64,000 nucleotides of DNA from Planococcus versutus (GCF_001186155.3 NZ_CP016540.2:620001-684000), one strand, 5' to 3'. Counted from the first letter of the stretch, positions 24,169-34,270 are shown. The notes: generated by a model from the letters alone, not told the origin. Numbers and translations: made by a program.

Positions 24169-25467
24169 ATGATGACGAAAACTTCGTGGTCTAGATTTAT
24201 GTTCGTTACAATGCTGATGTTCGTATTAACTTTGGCAGCGTGTGGCAATGATGATACATTAGACAAAAAATCAACTGATGACTCGGATGCTGCAACAGAA
24301 AAAAGTACTGAAGAGAGCACTAATGAAAGTGCAGAATCTCAACCAAAAGTTACGGAGTTTGAACCAGCATTTCCAGAACAAACACGAGCACCTGCAGTAA
24401 AGACTGAAACAGAAATTGATACGGAAGTGGTTGTTGAGGGGCTTGGCGTGTCTTGGGGGATGGTAGAGTTTGAACCCAATCGCTTACTTGTAACGCAACG
24501 AGATGCAGCAGAACTTTTGATTGTAAACCTTAAAGACGGCGCTGTTTCAGATCCAATCAAAGGGACACCGGAAGTAAATAATGAAGATCAAGGTGGTTTA
24601 CTTGATGTCGCTATTGCACCTGATTTTGACGAATCTAGATTAGTGTTTCTGACGTTTGCTCAAGATGTTGAAGGGGGTACGGTAACGGCTGTCGGTAAAG
24701 GTGTTTTGTCAGAAGATGAAGCCTCACTTGAAGATTTTAAAGTCATCTTCCAAGCGACACCGGCATATGAAGGTACTTTACATTATGGCGGACGGATTAT
24801 CTTTGACGAGGATGGCAACCTATTCCTAACAACGGGTGAGCGTTCAGATGACGAAAGTCGCGATCGTGCACAAGACTTGGATGCTTACCTAGGTAAAGTC
24901 ATTCGCATTACACAAGACGGAGAACCCGTAGAGTCGAATCCATTTGTCGAAGATGAAAAAGCACTTGATGGTGTTTACAGCTATGGTCATCGTAATATTC
25001 AAGGGATAGACTACAACCCTGCAACAGGAGACTTATGGATTGTTGAATTTGGTCCGCAGGCTGGGGATGAACTGAATATTATTAAACCTGGTAATAACTA
25101 TGGTTGGCCCATTGTTTCTTATGGCATCGAGTACACGGGTGAATTGATCAATGGGGGTGTTTCAGAACACGAGGCGCAAGGCTTTGTGGAACCGCGCTAT
25201 TATTGGGATCCAACAAGTGCACCAAGCGGTATGGCATTCTATGACAACGATGCCATTCCTGAGTGGGAAAACAACTTGTTTATTGGCGGTTTAGTGTCGA
25301 GCTATATTGCACGTGTCGTTATTGAAGGAGACACCATCGTTGGAGAAGAACGTCTGTTAACTGATGAAAATGAACGTTTCCGTGATATTCTTGTAACGGA
25401 AGATGGCGCGCTTATTGCCATCACGGATGGCGGCAAGGTTTATAAGCTTACTGCAGCAGGTGAATAA
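24169..25467 (+). CDS. PQQ-type glucose/sorbosone dehydrogenase-like lipoprotein
   Basis: 432 residues. A lipoprotein signal (MFVLTLAACG, lipobox LAAC) is followed by a 45-residue Ser/Glu/Thr-rich spacer and a six-bladed beta-propeller of the GSDH family: GLGVSWGMVEFEP, LLDVAIAPDFDESRLVFLTF, HYGGRIIFDEDGNLFLTTGE, YGHRNIQGIDYNPATGDLWI and GNNYGWPIVSYGIEY. Family members oxidise aldoses with PQQ and calcium, though many Gram-positive relatives have no proven activity. It would be anchored on the outer face of the membrane. AGGGAGG lies about 5 nt before the ATG. A strong terminator follows. Confidence 0.8.
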   Translation: MMTKTSWSRFMFVTMLMFVLTLAACGNDDTLDKKSTDDSDAATEKSTEESTNESAESQPKVTEFEPAFPEQTRAPAVKTETEIDTEVVVEGLGVSWGMVEFEPNRLLVTQRDAAELLIVNLKDGAVSDPIKGTPEVNNEDQGGLLDVAIAPDFDESRLVFLTFAQDVEGGTVTAVGKGVLSEDEASLEDFKVIFQATPAYEGTLHYGGRIIFDEDGNLFLTTGERSDDESRDRAQDLDAYLGKVIRITQDGEPVESNPFVEDEKALDGVYSYGHRNIQGIDYNPATGDLWIVEFGPQAGDELNIIKPGNNYGWPIVSYGIEYTGELINGGVSEHEAQGFVEPRYYWDPTSAPSGMAFYDNDAIPEWENNLFIGGLVSSYIARVVIEGDTIVGEERLLTDENERFRDILVTEDGALIAITDGGKVYKLTAAGE

Positions 25468-25533
25468 GTTATGATTCTTTAACATCACTTAAGCTTATGT
25501 CAATGTTATTAATTTAAGGTGCACGACACTATT

Positions 25534-25583
25534 GAAGAAGCAGGCAATCATGAATTCTCGTGATTGCCTGCTTCTTTTTTTTC
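25534..25583 (+). terminator. Rho-independent terminator
   Basis: GAAGCAGGCAATCA pairs perfectly with TGATTGCCTGCTTC across a 10-nt loop, followed by eight T. Confidence 0.9.
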
Positions 25584-25714
25584 TCTAAACATTTTGGCCA
25601 CGCAGTAGATTCCAGCATCTCCATTTTGCAGTTCTTTTCTTGCTGTCCTCACTGAACATCGCTACGATTAAAGAAAAGATATAGAAGCAATCGGAAAATG
25701 CGGGAGGGGAAGAA

Positions 25715-27004
25715 GTGAAGAAAAACTTATGGATGGGAAGTTTGCTGATGCTGATGCTGTTGTTGTTATTGGCGGCTTGCAGTGAAGATGACAAAGACGC
25801 GACAACTGAGGAGGCAAATTCAATGGAAAAAATTACAGGAAGTTGGGAAGGGGCCATTCAAGTTCCCAACCAGCCGCTGCCGATACTTGTGGAGTTCGAA
25901 AAAGATGGTGGTACATTGAGTATTCCGCTGCAAGAACTTAGTGCTGCTCCGTTTTCAACCGTGGAATTTAATGATCCGGAGTTGGTTTTTGAACTGAATC
26001 TTCAAGGACAGGTGCTTGTTTTCGATGGGAAACTTGAAGACGGGAAAATTCGAGGTGATTTTACACAACAGGGCCAGGCCTTTCCTTTCGAGTTGATACC
26101 GCGGACGGCTGAAGAAGCGGTTGATGAGAGTGAATTTATTGAAATTGAAGTGGCAGGTGGCCTGATGAAAGCGGAAGTTGAAATGCCGAAAGGAGAAGGA
26201 CCATTTCCGGTCATGGTGATTTTAGCGGGTTCTGGGCCAACAGACCGCGATGGCAACTCGGTAATGATACCTGGCAAAAACGACAGCCTGAAGATGGTAG
26301 CAGAAGAAATGGCGGCGAATGGCATTGCCAGTATCCGCTATGATAAGCGCGGTGTCGGGATGAACCAGGCACTGGGTGGTAACGAAGCGGACTTGCGTTT
26401 TGACGATTATATCGCTGATGCGGCTGCCTGGGTAGACCATTTAAAGTCGACTGACCGGTTTACGGATGTCGGAATTATCGGCCACAGCGAAGGTTCGTTG
26501 ATTGGCATGGCAGCAGCAAAACGTGCTTCAGCCGATCTGTTCATCTCCATTGCGGGAGCAGGGCGCCCCATTGATGAAGTGCTAATGGAGCAGCTGGCAG
26601 CACAGCTTCCGGAAGATCTCATGAATGAAGCCTGGGAAATTATCGACCAGTTGAAAAGAGGCGAGCAAGTGGCGACGGTCAGCCCCCACTTGCAAAGTAT
26701 TTTCCGTCCATCAGTCCAGCCCTATTTGATTTCCTGGCTGGCATATCATCCTCAAGAAGAAGTGGCGGCACTTAACATGCCGGTTCTGATTATTGGGGGC
26801 ATGGCTGATTCGCAAGTGCCGGCATCCGATGCTGAAAGTTTACATGCAGCGCATCCAAAATCTCAACTCTTGATTATTGACGACATGAACCATGTGCTGA
26901 AAATGGTATTGGATAAAAGCGAAAATGAGGCAGCTTACAGTAATCCTGATTTACCGCTGGCGGATGGATTGATGGAAGGGATTGTTGAATTTTTGATTGA
27001 TTGA
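25715..27004 (+). CDS. Alpha/beta-hydrolase lipoprotein
   Basis: 429 residues from a GTG start behind GGGAGGGGAAG. The lipobox is LLAACS. Residues 40-130 form a beta-rich domain (GSWEGAIQVPNQPLPILVEF, DGKLEDGKIRGDFTQQGQ) seen before hydrolase domains of this type. The hydrolase core has VILAGSGPTDRDGN (oxyanion loop), IGHSEGSLIG (nucleophile Ser), GGMADSQVP (Asp) and DMNHVLK (His), a complete triad. It is probably a surface esterase or peptidase-like hydrolase; the substrate is unknown. The MATE gene begins 27 nt downstream. Confidence 0.8.
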   Translation: MKKNLWMGSLLMLMLLLLLAACSEDDKDATTEEANSMEKITGSWEGAIQVPNQPLPILVEFEKDGGTLSIPLQELSAAPFSTVEFNDPELVFELNLQGQVLVFDGKLEDGKIRGDFTQQGQAFPFELIPRTAEEAVDESEFIEIEVAGGLMKAEVEMPKGEGPFPVMVILAGSGPTDRDGNSVMIPGKNDSLKMVAEEMAANGIASIRYDKRGVGMNQALGGNEADLRFDDYIADAAAWVDHLKSTDRFTDVGIIGHSEGSLIGMAAAKRASADLFISIAGAGRPIDEVLMEQLAAQLPEDLMNEAWEIIDQLKRGEQVATVSPHLQSIFRPSVQPYLISWLAYHPQEEVAALNMPVLIIGGMADSQVPASDAESLHAAHPKSQLLIIDDMNHVLKMVLDKSENEAAYSNPDLPLADGLMEGIVEFLID

Positions 27005-27031
27005 CCAAAACGTTTGGAAAGGGGTGTTCCA

Positions 27032-28372
27032 TTGGCTAGTCAGCATGATTTTACACAAGGGCCGATTGCCCGGCAGCTGTTCTATTTCTCAGGGCCGATC
27101 ATTTTGGCGAACCTCTTACAGGTTTCCTATCAGCTGATCGACAGCTTGTGGATCGGTAATCTGATCGGAGCCAATGCACTCGCGGCTGTCAGTTTATCGG
27201 GGACGGTGCTGTTTACGGTCCTGTCGTTTGTCATCGGCTTGAATAATGCGGCGCTGACCATCTTGTCCCAGCAAAAAGGGCGGGATAGCGGAGAAGGGCT
27301 TCGCCATTATTTGAACGCATTCGTTGTCCTGCTTGCAGGGATGTCGATTGGTCTTGGTATGATCGGTTTTATCTTCGCTGAACCATTGCTCCGGCTTATA
27401 GGAACGCCGGAGGAGATTATGCCCATGGCTGTCGCTTACTTGAAGATCAACTTTATCGGCATGCTGTTCTTGTTTGGCTACAATTTCATCGGCACCGCAC
27501 TCCGATCAGTCGGCGATTCCAAGTCTCCGCTTTATTTTGTGGCGATTGCGGTTGGCTTGAATACAGTGATGGATCCGCTTTTCATCTCCGTCTTTAACTG
27601 GGGCGTCGAAGGGGCGGCTTATGCAACCATCATTTCGCAAGGCGCCGCATTTTTTATCGGTTTCTTCTACATACGTCGTAAACGGATTCTTCCATTCACG
27701 CGTCCGACAGTACCTGCAAAACGCGAGGTGCTTGATATTCTGAGACTGGGCATACCCGCAGGACTTCAGATGAGCGTCATTTCTGCCGGGATACTCGCCA
27801 TCATGAGTGTCGTCGCTTCGTTTGGTCCCGCAGTGGTTGCCGGATACGGTGCGGCACAGAGACTCGACAGCCTGATTATGTTGCCGGCGCAGGCACTCGG
27901 CACGGCCATCAACTCGATGGCCGGACAAAATATCGGAGCGGGGCAATGGGACCGTGTGGCGCTTGTGACGCGCTATGGTTTTTTCTATAACCTGGCCATT
28001 ATGTTCGTCATTGCAGCCATCCTTTACATCTTTGCTGAACCCGCTGTCCGGCTGTTCCTAAAAGAAGAAGAAGCCGTGGAATTCGGCACCCAGTATTTAC
28101 GAGGCGTCGCATTCTTTTATCCATTCCTTGGCATTAATTTCATCTTGAACGGCACCGTCCGGGCAGCTGGCGCCATGTTCCAAGTGCTGATTTTGAATAT
28201 CCTGTCCTTTTGGGTGCTTCGCTACCCGCTCACTTATTTATTCGCAGAATGGTACGGACAGAGTGGCATCGCGCTCGGTATAGGTGTTTCTTTCGTTATC
28301 TCCAGCAGCTTCGCGTTCCTGTATTACCGTTACGGGAAATGGCGAGAAATCAAGGCGATTAGTGAGAAATGA
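27032..28372 (+). CDS. MATE family efflux transporter
   Basis: 446 residues with twelve predicted membrane segments in two similar halves. FTQGPIARQLFYFSGPIILA at the start, LIDSLWIGNLIGANALAAVS, and LRLGIPAGLQMSVISAGILA at the start of the second half are typical of NorM/DinF-like MATE pumps, which export cationic drugs using Na+ or H+. I chose the TTG at 27032 because AAAGGGG lies about 8 nt upstream; the frame extends 18 nt further. It may be co-transcribed with the hydrolase. An R-element remnant starts 12 nt after the stop. Confidence 0.85.
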   Translation: MASQHDFTQGPIARQLFYFSGPIILANLLQVSYQLIDSLWIGNLIGANALAAVSLSGTVLFTVLSFVIGLNNAALTILSQQKGRDSGEGLRHYLNAFVVLLAGMSIGLGMIGFIFAEPLLRLIGTPEEIMPMAVAYLKINFIGMLFLFGYNFIGTALRSVGDSKSPLYFVAIAVGLNTVMDPLFISVFNWGVEGAAYATIISQGAAFFIGFFYIRRKRILPFTRPTVPAKREVLDILRLGIPAGLQMSVISAGILAIMSVVASFGPAVVAGYGAAQRLDSLIMLPAQALGTAINSMAGQNIGAGQWDRVALVTRYGFFYNLAIMFVIAAILYIFAEPAVRLFLKEEEAVEFGTQYLRGVAFFYPFLGINFILNGTVRAAGAMFQVLILNILSFWVLRYPLTYLFAEWYGQSGIALGIGVSFVISSSFAFLYYRYGKWREIKAISEK

Positions 28373-28384
28373 GAATGAACTCTA

Positions 28385-28497
28385 TTACATTTTATATTTT
28401 ATAAATTGCCACATCCGCTAGATGAACTTTGCGGGTGTGGTTTTTTCATATTACTCATCTGTATAAATTTTGTGGAAATAGTGCGCTACACAGGGGT
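28385..28497 (+). repeat. R element copy 13 (left end lost)
   Basis: Begins near TTACATTTTATA, then hairpin GCCACATCCGC...GCGGGTGTGG, T-run, CTGTATAAATTTTG and right end GCTACACAGGGG. The left terminus would overlap the MATE gene end and is missing. Bases 28498-28769 hold no gene that I can support. Confidence 0.7.
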
Positions 28498-28769
28498 GAT
28501 CTGGGAGCTTTGAATTGAGATGAGGGAAACGGTGACAAAAACAGTTTTTTATTTACACGCTTAATCATTTTGTCCTCTATTAAGCATGCGCTTTTCGAAT
28601 AAGAAGTGTAAGAACGAAGTATAGCATGCGAAAAGTAGATGAGTTAGTTTAAATTAACTCTTCGATCTTAAAATACTAAATATTCACACTTTTTTAATCT
28701 TTTGACTGGTAATCGAACGTAAGTTCTGGTATATTAAGTGCATACCACTATGGAATGAGGTGTATTTCG

Positions 28770-29096
28770 ATGGTGCTTGCGATTAAAGAAGTGAACGGAT
28801 TTGAAAAAGGGCAGAAATATACGAGGGATCTTAAGCTTTTGTCGTGCTTTAAAAACGACGAACACCGCATAGTCGCTTTGGTGGATAAAGATGGCAATGT
28901 TCTTTATTGGACAACCACCAAAAATTCACCGGAATATCAAAACTTCCGTATAAAAGCTACCTATACATTTAAAGTGAGCTATATTTCTACAGTATTTGAC
29001 CCTTCTACTCCTAAAGTTGTGATTGCCGAATTGAATGACCTAACAACTGAGAACGGCATGTATGGTGTGGCAGAGCAATATAAATTAAATGCTTAA
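28770..29096 (+). CDS. Small hypothetical protein
   Basis: 108 residues from the ATG at 28770, which has AATGAGGTG about 7 nt upstream (an in-frame ATG 15 nt earlier overlaps that site). The text VALVDKDGNVLYWTTTKNS and the beta-rich ATYTFKVSYIST, then VVIAELNDL, suggest a small beta-sheet or OB-like domain. No signal peptide, membrane segment or catalytic motif is seen and the family is not recognised. Its own terminator follows, so it is monocistronic. Confidence 0.65.
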   Translation: MVLAIKEVNGFEKGQKYTRDLKLLSCFKNDEHRIVALVDKDGNVLYWTTTKNSPEYQNFRIKATYTFKVSYISTVFDPSTPKVVIAELNDLTTENGMYGVAEQYKLNA

Positions 29097-29109
29097 TATA
29101 TATAATTGT

Positions 29110-29142
29110 AAAAAGAACCTTGGCAGTTTTAAGGTTCTTTTT
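29110..29142 (+). terminator. Rho-independent terminator
   Basis: AAAGAACCTT pairs with AAGGTTCTTT over an 8-10-nt loop and is followed by TTG and a short T-rich tail. Confidence 0.75.
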
Positions 29143-29146
29143 GTTT

Positions 29147-29190
29147 AGCAATATAATTGTGTCGCTCCCTGGGAAGAGAAAATGAAAATT
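29147..29190 (+). repeat. R element remnant (right end only)
   Basis: GCAATATAATTGTGTCGCTCCCTGGGAAGAGAAA matches the last 35 bp of the R family (GGAATTGTGTTGCTCTCTGGGAAGCAAA in copy 9). It lies directly upstream of the SWIM gene. Confidence 0.55.
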
Positions 29191-29219
29191 AGTTATAATT
29201 AACGCAGGGGGGAATTCTC

Positions 29220-30871
29220 ATGAACTTACGCAATTTGAACACCTATGTACCGACAGTGCTTTACAAGCGCGGCTTAGATTATTTTGAGCGAGATTTTGTG
29301 GAGCAACTGGCGGAAGATGCGCCGAATCGCTGGCATGCGTTTGTGGCGGGTACCCATGATTATGAGGTGATAGTCAAGCTATCGGGGGAGAGTCCGTGGC
29401 GTGGACTTCTTGTACGTGTCCGTTTGAATCGGATTCGCTGTGCAAGCATGAAGTGGCCGTATGTCTGGCGATTCGTGAAGTTAAAAAAGAAAACAGTTCG
29501 GCGAGCGTAGATGTGCTGGCGCAATTAAAAACACTGAAAAAAGCAGAGCTACTAGACATTTTAGAAGAGTTGTTAAAGAAACAGCCAACAGTAAATCTTT
29601 ACTTAACGGAGAAATTTTCGAATGCGGACGGTATGGATGAACAAACTGCGCGCAGACTTATCCAGAAATCGGCTAACCACGCAAGTCGTAGTGGGTTTAT
29701 CGAATGGGACCGGGCAAGTCTGGCGATTGAAGGGGCAGAAGAAGTTCAAGAATATGTAGATGGCTTGCAGATAGAACAAGATGCTGAGAAAATAATCTGC
29801 CTCAGTTTGATTGTCATTGAGGAATGTAGGGACATGTTGTTAAGGGCAGATGACTCAGCTGGCGAGATTAGTTCGACAGTTTATGAAAGCCTTGAGAAGA
29901 TTAACGAAACATTGGCAAACTGGCCGGTAGAGCTCGACGAATCTATTGTGGCTGGTATGCTCAATTTACTTTATCCGCATATTCTTTTAAATTTAGAAAA
30001 AGATATTACAGACGCTGCGGGGGATTTACTGGTATCTGTATTGCAATGGAATGACAAAGGCAATTTCACGGACAAATTCTATGATTTTATTGAAAAAGTG
30101 ATTGGCAGTAGGGAAATGAAAAGTAAGTCGTATTTGTATACCGAAGAGCGGTTCCGCATGTGCCAACTAGTGGTTTTACAACAGGCAGAGGACCAGCAAG
30201 CGATTGAGTCGTTTTACATAGAGCACCGTGGTTATCCAGAAGTTCGTAAAGCACAGATCTTGCAAGCGTTAAATGCAGGTGAATTTGAGAAAGCAGCACA
30301 ACTGTGTGTCGAGTCGGAACAATTAGACGCGAAACTTGCAGGATTGGTACATGATTGGGAAAAGCTGCGCTTTCGAGCTTATGAAGGCATGGGTAACACG
30401 GCGGAGTTGATTGATTTAAGCCTTCAGTTTGTGTTGGATGGGGAAGAAGAGTATTACCATAGGTTGAAGAGTCTAGTAGCTGTGGAAGACTGGCCGGAAA
30501 AGAGGGAAGCGATGCTTGCGGAGATGAAAATGCGTCCACGGTGCCGTCCACTTTATCTTGGCATTTTGATTGATGAAAAGAGGTTTGATGAACTGCTGGA
30601 CTATTGCCAAAAAGATGTCGCTGCCATCGAACATTTGCACCCGCATCTGTTAGCTGAATATCCACATGAAGTGAACGAGATTTATACAAGTTATATTTAC
30701 CGAGTAATCGAGCAAGCTTCCAACCGAAAAGCTTATTGGAGTGCATGTCAGAAAATCAAGGGTTTCCAACAAGCATTAGGAGCTGAGGCGGCAACGGGGT
30801 TGATCAAAGAATTGAAGTTTATGTATCCAAAACGACCCGCGTTGTTGGATGAGTTGGGGAAAATTCAGTAG
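29220..30871 (+). pseudogene. SWIM zinc-finger domain protein, frameshifted
   Basis: Two frames together make one protein of about 550 residues. Bases 29220-29385 give MNLRNLNTYVPTVLYKRGLD and VAGTHDYEVIVKLSGES; after a shift the other frame continues AWTSCTCPFESDSLCKHEVA to the stop at 30871. The SWIM motif CxCx7CxH (SCTCPFESDSLCKH) sits just after the shift. SWIM domains bind zinc and often occur in proteins next to SNF2-type helicases. The break is near a GGGGG run at 29374-29378, a likely place for an indel or sequencing error. If real, the N-terminal 55 residues are separated from the finger. The long C-terminal part is helical and repeat-like. Fragments of related genes lie at 17.8, 35.3 and 36.7 kb. 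Confidence 0.75.
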
Positions 30872-30888
30872 CAGCAATAACGTAGTGA

Positions 30889-30936
30889 AAAAAGCCGGAC
30901 CGGTTGACCTGAAAAGGTAACCGATCCGGCTTTTAT
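30889..30936. terminator. Bidirectional terminator
   Basis: AAAAGCCGGA-CCGGTT pairs with AACCG-ATCCGGCTTTT; T-runs on both strands serve the SWIM gene and the convergent flavin enzyme gene. Confidence 0.8.
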
Positions 30937-30955
30937 TTATTATGAAATGGATTTG

Positions 30956-31948
30956 TTACAGTAATTGCTCTGCTAGTAGTTGATAAACAGCCAATCGTTT
31001 TTCTTGAGAATGCGGAATGCTGCAGATCATGGCTTCTTCAAAACCGTATTTCGTTTGTTCGCGCTGCAATTGATCGGCGACGTCTTTGGCGGAACCGACT
31101 AAATGAATGTTGCGGCTTTCTTTGATCTGCATGCGGTCCATTTCAGTTAACGCAGAATTTTGTGCTTGTTCGGGTGTCAGGAGAGGCATGATGCGACCTT
31201 TCATCAACATGAGGCGTGAAATGTCTTGTGGCAGTGCTTCGTATTCCGCTTCTTCGGCGGTTTCAGCTGTTGTCACTAAATAGGATACCGAAATTTCGGG
31301 TTTTTCCATAAAGGCGGAAGGGACGAAATTAGCCCGGTAGGAATCTAATATGTTTTTCGTCATGCCGCCGTTGAAAAACTGGGCAAATGAATAGCCGACG
31401 CCCATACGACCTGCTTCTAATGCACTGTTGCCGCTTGAACCGAGTAACCAGGCTTCTGGCAACTGAATATGTGTAGGAGCCGCGATGGTTTTATTGTACA
31501 TCGTCTCTTCGGGTACTTCGTCGTTGATCAATTTTAATGCGGTGTCGAACTTCCCGTACATGTCGTCTGTCATCGGGCGACGTCCTTGAGCCAACGCGTA
31601 AATGGCGCTATGGTCACCACCAGGGGCTCGGCCAACGCCGAAATCAATACGACCAGGCGCAAGGGCGGCCAATGTTTTAAAAACTTCTGCCAGTTTTAAC
31701 GGCGAATAATGCATCATCATCACACCGCCTGTTCCGATGCGAATATTTGTTGTTTTGGCACTCAAATATGCGGCCGTGACTTCAGGTGCGGAGCTGGAAA
31801 ATGCGCTGGAGCCATGATGCTCAGCCATCCACATCCGGCTATAGCCTAACGTGTCGGCAAGAACCGCAAGTTCTACCGCATTTTGCATCGCTGCTGCGGC
31901 TGTGTTTCCAGTCGTAACAGGCGCTTGGTCTAAAACACTTAGTTTCAT
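30956..31948 (-). CDS. LLM-class flavin-dependent oxidoreductase
   Basis: 330 residues from the ATG at 31948, which has AAAGGAAG about 7 nt upstream. The frame runs 267 nt further but that part has no domain character. Luciferase-like monooxygenase marks are LSVLDQAPVTTGNTAAAA, WMAEHHGSSAFSSSAPEV, IRIGTGGVMMMHYSPLKLAE, DFGVGRAPGGD and, near the end, NIHLVGSAKDVADQL. It uses reduced FMN and O2; it belongs to the MsnO8/YwcH-type group with unknown substrate. Transcribed alone, convergent with the SWIM gene. Bases 31949-32227 upstream contain no supported gene. Confidence 0.85.
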   Translation of the reverse strand: MKLSVLDQAPVTTGNTAAAAMQNAVELAVLADTLGYSRMWMAEHHGSSAFSSSAPEVTAAYLSAKTTNIRIGTGGVMMMHYSPLKLAEVFKTLAALAPGRIDFGVGRAPGGDHSAIYALAQGRRPMTDDMYGKFDTALKLINDEVPEETMYNKTIAAPTHIQLPEAWLLGSSGNSALEAGRMGVGYSFAQFFNGGMTKNILDSYRANFVPSAFMEKPEISVSYLVTTAETAEEAEYEALPQDISRLMLMKGRIMPLLTPEQAQNSALTEMDRMQIKESRNIHLVGSAKDVADQLQREQTKYGFEEAMICSIPHSQEKRLAVYQLLAEQLL

Positions 31949-32227
31949 TTTGATAACTTCCTTTCTTTCCCTGCAAGTTTGCTCATTGAGGAGTATAGCA
32001 GTCTGGTGTAGCGAAATCCTTTCTTTTGTCTTAAGGGTTTTTATTCGACTGTATGAATAGTTTTGAATAGATTTGCTAAGGGAGTTGTAGAAATGGAGCA
32101 TTCCAGTTGGGTAGAGGTACTTTTTGAATTGAAATGACTGTATAGTAATAGCAAGAGAGAAAAGGTTTGCTCTAATTGGATACATTGTATTTTTGGAAAG
32201 TCGATCAAGGAGCAAAAGCTGACTCTC

Positions 32228-32343
32228 GAACCGTTTTCTTGTGTAAGAAAAATTTTAAACGACTTTGACAATACATTACACCGCCACACCCACTGTGACC
32301 ATGTTGTGGGTGTGGTTTTGTGCTTTATTCTTTGAAATAAATG
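32228..32343 (+). repeat. R element copy 14 (shortened)
   Basis: Left end CCGTTTTCTTGTGTAAGAAA, TTTTAAACGACTTTGACAATACA, a compact strong hairpin CCGCCACACCCAC...GTGGGTGTGG and a T-rich tail. The right arm is degenerate. Confidence 0.7.
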
Positions 32344-32430
32344 GTTCATTTTTTAGGAATATTTTGATAATTGTGGGATAATAATATATAAAGTGATTTT
32401 AAGGAATAGAAATTAGTAGGGGATGATACT

Positions 32431-34122
32431 TTGAGTAATCTTGTTGATAGTAATATAACGATATATAAAGCATTAGAGAATATCCAAACTGGAAAATACG
32501 TTATGCCAGCTTTTCAAAGACAATATGTTTGGAGCATGGGGCAGATAGAAAAACTTTGGGATTCAATTTTGCTGGATTATCCAATTGCTACATTTTTATT
32601 TTGGCATATCGATGACGCTAACGTAACTTGGGATACATACTTTTGTAATTTTTTAACTGATGTGACATTCGACAGTAGAAAATCAGCTGACAGCACTAAT
32701 TATGAACTGACAAGTGTGAATGTAAAAAGTACAGATACCGCCATACTGGATGGTCAACAGCGCTTGACGTCATTATATCTGTCATTGTTTGGTGAAGCAT
32801 TTATCCGTCCAAAAAATGCTCGGAAAGTAGGCGGTGGGAAAACAATAACCAAGTTGCTGATTGAACTGAATAAAAACAAAATTGATGTGGATGAAGAAGA
32901 GTATAACAGCAAGAAATTTGATATAAAGTTTAGTGAAAAGATTGGCAGAATCAGTCCCACTCAGTTTGAGCTGAAAAGCATTCTTCATGAAAGATTTCAA
33001 AACGAAGAAACTAGGGAAGTTGCAATTGCAGAGGCAATTGTAAATGTTCCTGCAGATAGTAAAGAGTATTCCCGAAATATTTTAGAGAAGTTGTATAAGA
33101 AAATTTTTGAAGAGAAACTGATTAGATATGCTGAAATTACAGATATGAATCAGGACGATGCGCTAGAGATGTTTGTCAGATTTAATAGTGGAGGCAAACC
33201 GCTCCGGAAATCTGATATTACCATGTCAATTTTGGAGGCATACTGGCCAAGTGCAAGAAGTGAATTCGGAAAAGTATTGATTGATTCGTACGAGGGATTT
33301 GGTACAGACTTTATTATCCGGGCGGCATTAATGCTTTATGGAGATGTGGTAAAATCTAATATTAACAAAAGTATTGCAGAAACTTTAAAAAATGATTGGA
33401 TCGACTTTAAGAAAGCACTAAATAATCTTGAAAATATGCTTAAAAACATGAAAATTGAGATCAGCCATTTTTCAAACAGTTGGAACGTACTGCTACCGAT
33501 TATCTATACTATCTATTACAACCCGGACTATAGTAATAATCTAGCTGCAATTCGTGCTTACCTGCTTAGGGCAATATTCTTTACGTATTTCCAATCAGGA
33601 ACCACAGGGAAATTACAACAAATGAAGAGCAATATTAATAGTTTTGATTATGAAATCACGATTGAAATGCTTAATCAAATAAATGACTTGCGGGTAACAG
33701 AAGGGAAAATTGAAGATGTATTAAATTCGGAAAAAGGCAGCAGGGTTGCCGGTGAAGTCCTTTACTACTTAAATTTGGAATGGAGAAACAAAAATTTCAA
33801 ATACGAGCAGGATCATCTTCATCCTGATAATCGCTTTAACAGCAGTAAGCCGATAACGGTGACTGCAGTGGACTGGAAAAACTGGCGGAGTTTACGAAAC
33901 AAACTCCCAAACCTTCATTTACTGGAAGGCAGGAGCAATGGTAGTAAGAGTGATATGAGGCTGATTGATTATTACAATGATATGAATGATGAACAAAAGA
34001 CAAGGTTTTTTGAAGAAGCGATGATTTCGAAGGAAGTTGACTTAGAATTTGATAGTTTCGATAAGTTCTACGAAGCACGTAAGCAACTGTTAGCTTTGAA
34101 AATTCGTGAGTTGCTAGGCTGA
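32431..34122 (+). CDS. DUF262 (GmrSD-like) restriction protein
   Basis: 563 residues. The N-terminal DUF262 domain has YVMPAFQRQYVWSMGQIEKL (residues 23-42) and the signature ILDGQQRLTSLYLSLFG (105-121), the ParB-like nucleotide-binding and hydrolysis core known from GmrS. VRFNSGGKPLRKSDI is the second DUF262 block. The C-terminal third contains KYEQDHLHPDNRF and LRNKLPNLHLLEGRSNGSKS, an HNH/DUF1524-like nuclease segment. GmrSD enzymes cut glucosylated-hydroxymethylcytosine phage DNA; that this one targets modified DNA is inference. The start is TTG with AGGGGATG upstream. The AT-rich composition and the EVE-HNH neighbour point to a defence island. Confidence 0.8.
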   Translation: MSNLVDSNITIYKALENIQTGKYVMPAFQRQYVWSMGQIEKLWDSILLDYPIATFLFWHIDDANVTWDTYFCNFLTDVTFDSRKSADSTNYELTSVNVKSTDTAILDGQQRLTSLYLSLFGEAFIRPKNARKVGGGKTITKLLIELNKNKIDVDEEEYNSKKFDIKFSEKIGRISPTQFELKSILHERFQNEETREVAIAEAIVNVPADSKEYSRNILEKLYKKIFEEKLIRYAEITDMNQDDALEMFVRFNSGGKPLRKSDITMSILEAYWPSARSEFGKVLIDSYEGFGTDFIIRAALMLYGDVVKSNINKSIAETLKNDWIDFKKALNNLENMLKNMKIEISHFSNSWNVLLPIIYTIYYNPDYSNNLAAIRAYLLRAIFFTYFQSGTTGKLQQMKSNINSFDYEITIEMLNQINDLRVTEGKIEDVLNSEKGSRVAGEVLYYLNLEWRNKNFKYEQDHLHPDNRFNSSKPITVTAVDWKNWRSLRNKLPNLHLLEGRSNGSKSDMRLIDYYNDMNDEQKTRFFEEAMISKEVDLEFDSFDKFYEARKQLLALKIRELLG

Positions 34123-34208
34123 CTTCAAAAGATAACTTTTGTAAAATAATAACTTAATAAATGAAGAGAAAATGTACACTCACTAAAAATCTATATTTGT
34201 TATACAAA

Positions 34209-34270
34209 TAACAGCTCCCTTGTGTGAAGGAATCTAAACAATAAATGAAAATTTATACTAAATACAATGC
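34209..34270 (+). repeat. Degenerate R element fragment
   Basis: CTCCCTTGTGTGAAGGAATCTAAAC and AAATTTATACTAAATACAATGCA resemble the left third of an R element. The hairpin is missing. Confidence 0.4.

Noticed and set aside
28702..28735. SigA promoter TTGACT/TATATT before the 108-residue protein
   Set aside because: The spacing is about 22 nt, too long for a standard promoter.
31949..32215. N-terminal extension of the LLM oxidoreductase
   Set aside because: The frame is open but the sequence has no domain character and overlaps promoter-like DNA; the ATG at 31948 has a good ribosome site and the normal family N-terminus.
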